Origin: Cryptomeria japonica
Lineage: Eukaryota > Streptophyta > Pinopsida > Cupressales > Cupressaceae
Length of the DNA: 64,000 bases
Direction: 5' to 3'
NCBI RefSeq assembly: GCF_030272615.1
Contig: NC_081406.1
Location: forward strand, 471,190,400-471,254,399
Position 1 is the first letter of the stretch. Every line of letters begins with the position of its first letter. The notes beneath the pieces are model-generated. The model did not search any database and had not been told where the DNA came from. It saw nothing but the letters and a program-made list of their open reading frames with translations. Positions 58,999 through 64,000 of this stretch are shown one piece after another. The translations under genes and the position numbers were made by a program.

Positions 58999-59760
58999 TG
59001 TATACACCTAAAAATGGTCTGAAGATAATTAATTAAATAAGAAATTATTTAATTAATCTCCCTCCCCAATTTAATTAAATTCACTAAGAAATTTGATTAA
59101 ATTTCCCCTTTCATCTACTTATTAATAAATCTAAGGATTTATTTAATAGGTTCATTTCATCCCCTTTAATTAATTAATTCCCTCATCCAAAGTCATTTCT
59201 TCTAATCCTTTAATTAATTAAAACAAAACAAATTAATGAGTTGTTGAGATTAATTAGGCTTTTTCATATTATTTGAATTTTTAAATTCAAATTCTCCTAA
59301 CTTCTACCACTCCTAAACCTAACCATTCCCAAACCTAACCCATTCTACCTACCACCATGTCCCCTTTCATCCAACATCTTCTAGAACTTTGTGACACTTG
59401 TCACTAAGTGTTCCCTTTCATCTAATTCCTTCTAGAAGTCTCTTGACACTTGTCACCATAGAGATGACAAATGTTCCCTTTAATCCAACCCCCTTTTCCA
59501 TACTCCTCCAATTTAACTATTGATATCTTCAGATCAATCTTGACCATTGATTCTTGCCACATTAACCCTAGCCTTGGAAATCCTATAAATAGACCTCATT
59601 TTGGAGCAATATGGGTCCTAATTTCATGTCCCAATTTCATATGATTTTTGCATATCATTTGATTCATATCATTCATGTCCTAATTTACTAACCATTACTT
59701 GTAATGAGTTATTGAGTGCATTGTGTTTGCAGGTATAGGTACACTTCATAGAGCACGACA
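58999..59760 (+). repeat. Tat-2 3' LTR (762 bp)
   Basis: TGTATACACC to GAGCACGACA, same length as the 5' LTR, followed by the target duplication GTTGG at 59761-59765. Confidence 0.95.
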
Positions 59761-59765
59761 GTTGG

Positions 59766-59814
59766 TACCATCAAACATGGGAGCTTTGGAGGAGGAGGAT
59801 TCATTCCTTGCCAT
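59766..59814 (-). pseudogene. Copia C gag, N-terminal piece
   Basis: In minus direction the gag starts at ATG 59814 (MARNESSSSKAPMFDGT) and is cut by Tat-2 after the codon pair for GT. The expected next residues NYAFWSRIM lie at the other side of the insertion, using the GTTGG duplication. The F-D-G-x-N-Y-x-x-W motif so spread over 9.1 kb is the standard UBN2 opening. Confidence 0.88.
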
Positions 59815-59875
59815 TGTGTTCTTAAACCAGAATCTACCCAAGCTAGAGAAAGATTTGACAAATAGGGAACCTAAT

Positions 59876-59887
59876 GCTTTGATACCA
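59876..59887 (-). promoter_or_regulatory. Copia C primer-binding site
   Basis: In minus direction TGGTATCAAAGC, one base from the usual initiator-Met site TGGTATCAGAGC, two bases after the LTR end. Confidence 0.85.
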
Positions 59888-59889
59888 AT

Positions 59890-62800
59890 TGTAGAACACA
59901 AGATATCACCGAGAGGGGGGGTGAATCAGTGATTATAAACAATTTCAAACAATGTGTACAAACAGTAGGATAATGAAAGCAATAACAAGCAATCACACAC
60001 AATAGCACATCACTTAACATCAGATATATGAGGAAAACCCAATGTGGGAAAAACCTTGGTGAGAAATACTACTTGAGATCTACTGCTCCAATCCAACCTC
60101 ACAGTAAAATAACAGTTTTACAATATTTAGGGCACCAACCCAAGGAGAACCAACCCCTAGCAATTTATGGGCACCTACCCAAAGGAGCACCAACCCCTAT
60201 TCTATTCTGAGCACCAACTCAAGGAGCACCAACCCCTGCACCGAGCACCCAGTTAGTGAAATAAAATGAGATATAAAATTAATACAATTATAAACACTTG
60301 GTTACAAATGAGTTTTGTAACACCTGGAAACTATTCACTCTGTCGGTTAAACACTTATCTATCACACTACTTCTTTTCTACCGGTCTTATGTTCTTAATT
60401 TATGAATCCTCTACAACTCAATTTCAGCCTTGCCAGATCTTGTCTGAAACTCACTCTTCTCTCCTTCAATCTCTGCTTCTATCTTACTGGTTTAGACACT
60501 GCTAGTTTAATAGACTGTTATACTCAGCAATAGTTTACCAGTTACCTTAACCCTTGCCGGTTAAACCTTCCTTACTGGTTCTTCTCCAATACTTAGTCGC
60601 ATCAATATATTCTATCACACTCAGACTAATCAACTCATGCCTCGCAGAGATTCACTGTATCATAAATCTCTCATCAAGAATCACCTATCAACATACTTAA
60701 GTTTTTGATCTGCATATTTATATATATGCTTTCCTACCAAAACCAAAACTCAAACTTCATGTGCTTAGGGTTTTCTTCACTAACCTTGATCCATATCAAA
60801 TGAGATCTCATCTTTCCTGAATCGACAACCTGCAATAGTACAACAAAAAGCTATGTCCTATTTTATTATTCCTATGAACATTTACTATATTTAACAAATT
60901 GGACTTTGTTCATCAATCTTGATTTTATTGATCACAATAAACGATCTAGCAGTTTCCTTCTCCAGATCAATAAGATGATTAGATATCCTATTCCGATCAT
61001 GATGTCAAAGAATAAAATCTCTGCCCTTCGATCTTCTTTGAGCCGCAATCCTCTGCAACTGATCTATGATTTTTGCAATCGACATTTAATACAGACTTAG
61101 TTGGCAACTACCTCACAGACGCACCATTCACCTACCACTACACTGTTGGCATTTCAATAGAAGGAGATTGTTGATATTCATTAAGGATATTGAGAAGGTT
61201 GTTGAAGATTATTTGATATAACTAAAAAAGGATGATAACTATCTTTATAACATTATTTTGTCATTGATGTCAAGAAATTGATTTTCTGATTCAGTATGAT
61301 GTTGCCATATCTTTAGAAGATTGATTTGAAGAGAATTAAGATGTCGGTAAAAGACACAGAAATAATGTGATAAGAAAGAGGAGAAATAAGATATTCAATC
61401 GGAAACTATTACCGAGTTAGACAATGATGAGATCATGATGTTTAGATTGTTTTGATATCCTACATATGTTGTTGATTGTAAGGTTAATACTATACTATGT
61501 CACCGAGCAAAGAACCTAGTCGGTAAACCCTAAGGTTATTGATATTGGTTAATGAAGGCGGAATGTTTACCGAGTAAAGTTTAGTATTTACCGAGTTGCA
61601 ATCAAGTTATGACAGATCGCATTGGATGGATAAAAGCATTATTAATGAAGGATTCTAATGAGCTGGAGATGTATAAATGATTGGTATGTCGCGCATGAAG
61701 TTTGTTAAGGATCTACGGCAATGGAAAATCAAGAGGAAGATCTACAATGCAGATTGAACCGCAATAACCTAGCACAAGTTCCTAGGAAGGACTACAAGTT
61801 CCAAGGCAAGGTAAAACGTTTTCAGATCGAAGGATACATTGAACCTAGTTAAGATTGAAGATCTGATGGCTAAGATTAATCATGGGAAATGTGATCAAGG
61901 AGATTCAGCGGTTAGAAAATTGTTTATAAATAAGAAATTATTGATGAACAACGTATGCAGGCAAGTGTAAGCATAGGGATGCTACATAGTGATTACCGAG
62001 CATAGAAGCTTGAAGACCTGTTTGAATAACAGAGTAGGGAGCCCAGCAGAGGGACAAGATAAGTCCTATGACAAGATTGTTTTGAGCAAAATAGAATCTT
62101 CTTTAGCATTTTAGATGTGAAGTTGTAGATATATATTTTATTTTTATTATTTTGTAAGTGACAAAAAATCTCTTAACCGAGTGGACTTAACAGTCTTATT
62201 TGTAAACCCTCTAGCAAGGTAACATTCTAAATGAGTGTTTGAAATCCTTTGACAAGGTCACTTCTAACAAAGTGAAGATCCTAACAGATCTGAGGGAAAT
62301 CCCTTAACCGGGTCACATCTAGCAATGTGTTTGTAATCTTTAACAGGATTTGCTTTTAACTGAGCATACTCTAGAAGAGTATATTTCTTAGTGGGTCCAA
62401 AATCCCATAGTGGTTTTTCCCGATTTGGGTTTCCATGTTAAATCTGGTGTTATATGTGTTATGATGATTATGTGTTTATGACTTTTCATGTTTAGCAGTT
62501 TTTGGTTATATTGCTGAAGTATAAGTTATTGAGGTTGAATCTGTTGAATTTATGGAAGATTAAGTTTGTATGATTCACCCCCTCCTCTCATCTTGTTAGT
62601 TATTGGCATCACAACCTTACATACACGTTTGCCACCTAGAGTCTACCTCACATCTCTGTTAGCATCTAGCTCACTTGATTGTTTCAATTCAACATTGGTC
62701 ACCGATCGAACATGCTATCGGTATACACTAATTGGTTAACCTTCATATCATGCATTTCACTATTCTGTCGGTTAGGTCATGTTATATCGGACTGCACTTA

Positions 62801-62954
62801 CTGGGTTTTCTTGCTTACTGGTTGACAGACTTACCGGTTGACATCCCATACCGGTTGACATCAACATGCCAACAATCTCCAATGTCAATAACAATATCTT
62901 GAATACTGGTTGACATACTTACCATTTGAAATCAATGACAATACAATTCCAACA
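59890..62954 (-). repeat. Copia C 5' LTR, interrupted by a solo LTR
   Basis: In minus direction it begins TGTTGGAATTGTATTGTCATTG (62954) and ends with the GATTCACCCCCCCTCTCGGTGATATC block and TTCTACA at 59890. Without the insertion it is about 1.58 kb. Three 40-base imperfect repeats with GGAGCACCAACCCCT lie at about 60128-60250. A GGAGATTGTTGGCATG segment lies about 80 bases inside the start. Confidence 0.75.
61144..62621 (+). repeat. Solo LTR of a copia-type element inside the LTR of copia C
   Basis: 1478 bases, starting TGTTGGCATTTC and ending ACAACCTTACA, flanked by the target duplication TACAC (61139-61143 and 62622-62626). Typical copia LTR content: TTGTCATTGATGTCAAG near the start, repeated AACCGGGT/AGCAAGGT motifs (62150-62370), and GATTCACCCCCTCCTCTCATC near the end. 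No internal region remains. Confidence 0.9.
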
Positions 62955-64000
62955 CATTATTTAGTCCCACTACTTTTAGCGATCTTTCCAAAATTGGTGC
63001 TCAACTAAATTCAATTGAGTTTCTCTATTTTTAGCCATCCAAGCCTAAAAAAGTAGCAGTTGGTATTTTGCCCATAACTTCGTAATACGGAGTCAAAATC
63101 GGGTAAATAGGATATTATCGGAAATTTGGTTCCATCATTGATTATAATCTAGTGGTTGTTTTGTTAGAATATTCTCTAGGTGTCTACTACATGCCTCCAG
63201 AGGTAGACTTGTTTTGTATGCTTTCGGGGCCATAGCTTGGGCAAATGAACTCTGTTTTTTAACTTCCACACATCGTTGGAAAGCTCTTAGGGTCAACTAT
63301 TCAGATCTTCTGCTAGATTTTTCATATTTTTATCCCAAGTACATTTTATTTAGTCTTTTATGTTTTCACTTCATGGCTGATTACTTGGTCATTCTAGCTC
63401 ATGGAATCTTTTAGTTTTCAATGGATGGCTTCTCTTGGGCCGCCCTACATGTATTAGAAAAACTTTAACCTATTTGGGAATTTTGAGCATTCTTTTCATG
63501 CATGTATTTTCTTGTAGATACACTAAAATAAAGTGTCACTCTTATATATGGTTTTTGGGGATTTTGAACATTTTGTTGTGCCTTATTTTGTACATGCACT
63601 GTATTATAAAGTGTCATGGGGGGTTGTGTAGCGCCTTTTTTTGCCATCACACCTTTTTCCAGTGAGTGTTCCTCCATGACAATATTCAATCCTAGTGATT
63701 CTTGTCCCATGCATGTGTGCATCTGTTGCATACCCTTTTTAAGTTGAAGGTACTTTCTTGAACACATTTAAATTCTCCTTCATGCCAAGCTTCATTATGA
63801 CACATGGTTTTAGTGGACCTATCATGTCTCTCCCTTGTCAGCATTATGTGGGGGTTTCTATTGTTGGTGCTAATGCTTCCTTGGTTTCATCTTGGAGGAT
63901 ACCTTCTATCTTTTGTTGTTGATCAGTGTTCTTCAGAATATTAGTACCTGTATGTTTGACTAACAGTTTTCTCTTGCATGGTCGAGTAGTGTCATTGGGG
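62955..64000. other. Right flank, no gene recognised
   Basis: DNA outside copia C. Short open frames only (63214-63414, 63435-63665 on +; 63465-63767 on -), none with a recognisable domain. Possibly part of an older element that continues beyond the window. Confidence 0.5.

Larger units (their letters stand above)
50637..59760 (+). mobile_element. Tat-2: complete but non-autonomous Tat-lineage LTR retrotransposon (9124 bp)
   Basis: Two 762-base LTRs with TG...CA ends are flanked by the target duplication GTTGG. Inside are a TGGCGC primer site, a leader, a protease, a fused RT-leader/archaeal RNase H frame, integrase and a PPT. No gag frame is seen, and RT with the first RNase H is deleted. 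I count about 23 mismatches between the LTRs (about 3%) and no net length change, so the insertion is moderately young compared with its surroundings. Confidence 0.93.
49036..62954 (-). mobile_element. Copia C: 5' half of a Ty1/copia element carrying Tat-2 and a solo LTR
   Basis: In minus direction: 5' LTR 62954-59890 (split by a solo LTR), primer site 59887-59876, gag from 59814 to 49036 split by Tat-2 at 50637-59760. The body stops at 49036 against the truncated LTR of copia B. Its protease, integrase, RT, RNase H and 3' LTR are not in the window. Confidence 0.8.

Noticed and set aside
49036-62954. Copia C as the missing 5' half of copia A
   Set aside because: Their LTRs are different families, and protease, integrase and RT would still be missing between them.
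63214-63767. Small frames in the right flank
   Set aside because: No domain, no codon bias and overlapping frames on both strands.

Overview
The window looks like a transposon-filled intergenic stretch of a large plant nuclear genome. It contains Tat-lineage Ty3/gypsy and Ty1/copia retrotransposons, an En/Spm (CACTA) DNA transposon with spliced genes, a LINE tail, a plant mobile domain (PMD) gene and a captured PPR fragment. A conifer, perhaps Cupressaceae, is my impression from the style of the copia LTRs; the sequence does not prove it. I see no intact single-copy host gene, no rRNA or tRNA gene and no CRISPR array.

Left part (1-10455). The 3' half of a Tat element (Tat-1, + strand) carries RT, RNase H, a second archaeal-type RNase H and integrase. 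Its long 3' region holds an antisense PMD gene, a TA microsatellite, two unusual repeat clusters, a polypurine tract (PPT) and the 3' LTR. A copia-type LTR piece follows, ending at 10455. Positions 10456-16164 hold mostly unidentified DNA, the 3' end of a LINE with a poly(A) tail, and a decayed minus-strand reading frame with a G-patch-like motif.

Middle part (16165-49035). Insertions are nested several deep. Copia A (minus strand) keeps only its 3' LTR, itself split by a solo LTR, and the end of its RNase H. Copia B (minus, 19123-49035) cuts A inside RNase H. A 23.7-kb CACTA element (23936-47639, 3-bp target duplication GCA, matching 16-bp ends) cuts B at the gag-protease boundary. The CACTA carries a tnp2-type transposase gene, a second Ptta/En/Spm-type gene, a captured PPR fragment, and two diverged minus-strand paralogues of a long uncharacterised protein (called P1 and P2 here). 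A Tat-type solo LTR (TSD CATAC) splits P2.

Right part (49036-64000). Copia C (minus) keeps gag and its 5' LTR. Its gag is split by a complete Tat element (Tat-2, 50637-59760, TSD GTTGG, two 762-bp LTRs about 97% identical by my hand count). Tat-2 lacks gag and nearly all of RT, so it is non-autonomous. C's 5' LTR is split by another solo LTR (TSD TACAC). The last kilobase has no recognisable gene.

Almost all genes carry nonsense changes or frameshifts. The candidates for something new are the P1/P2 family with its repeat-dense upstream regions inside the giant CACTA, and the antisense PMD gene with its repeat clusters inside Tat-1.
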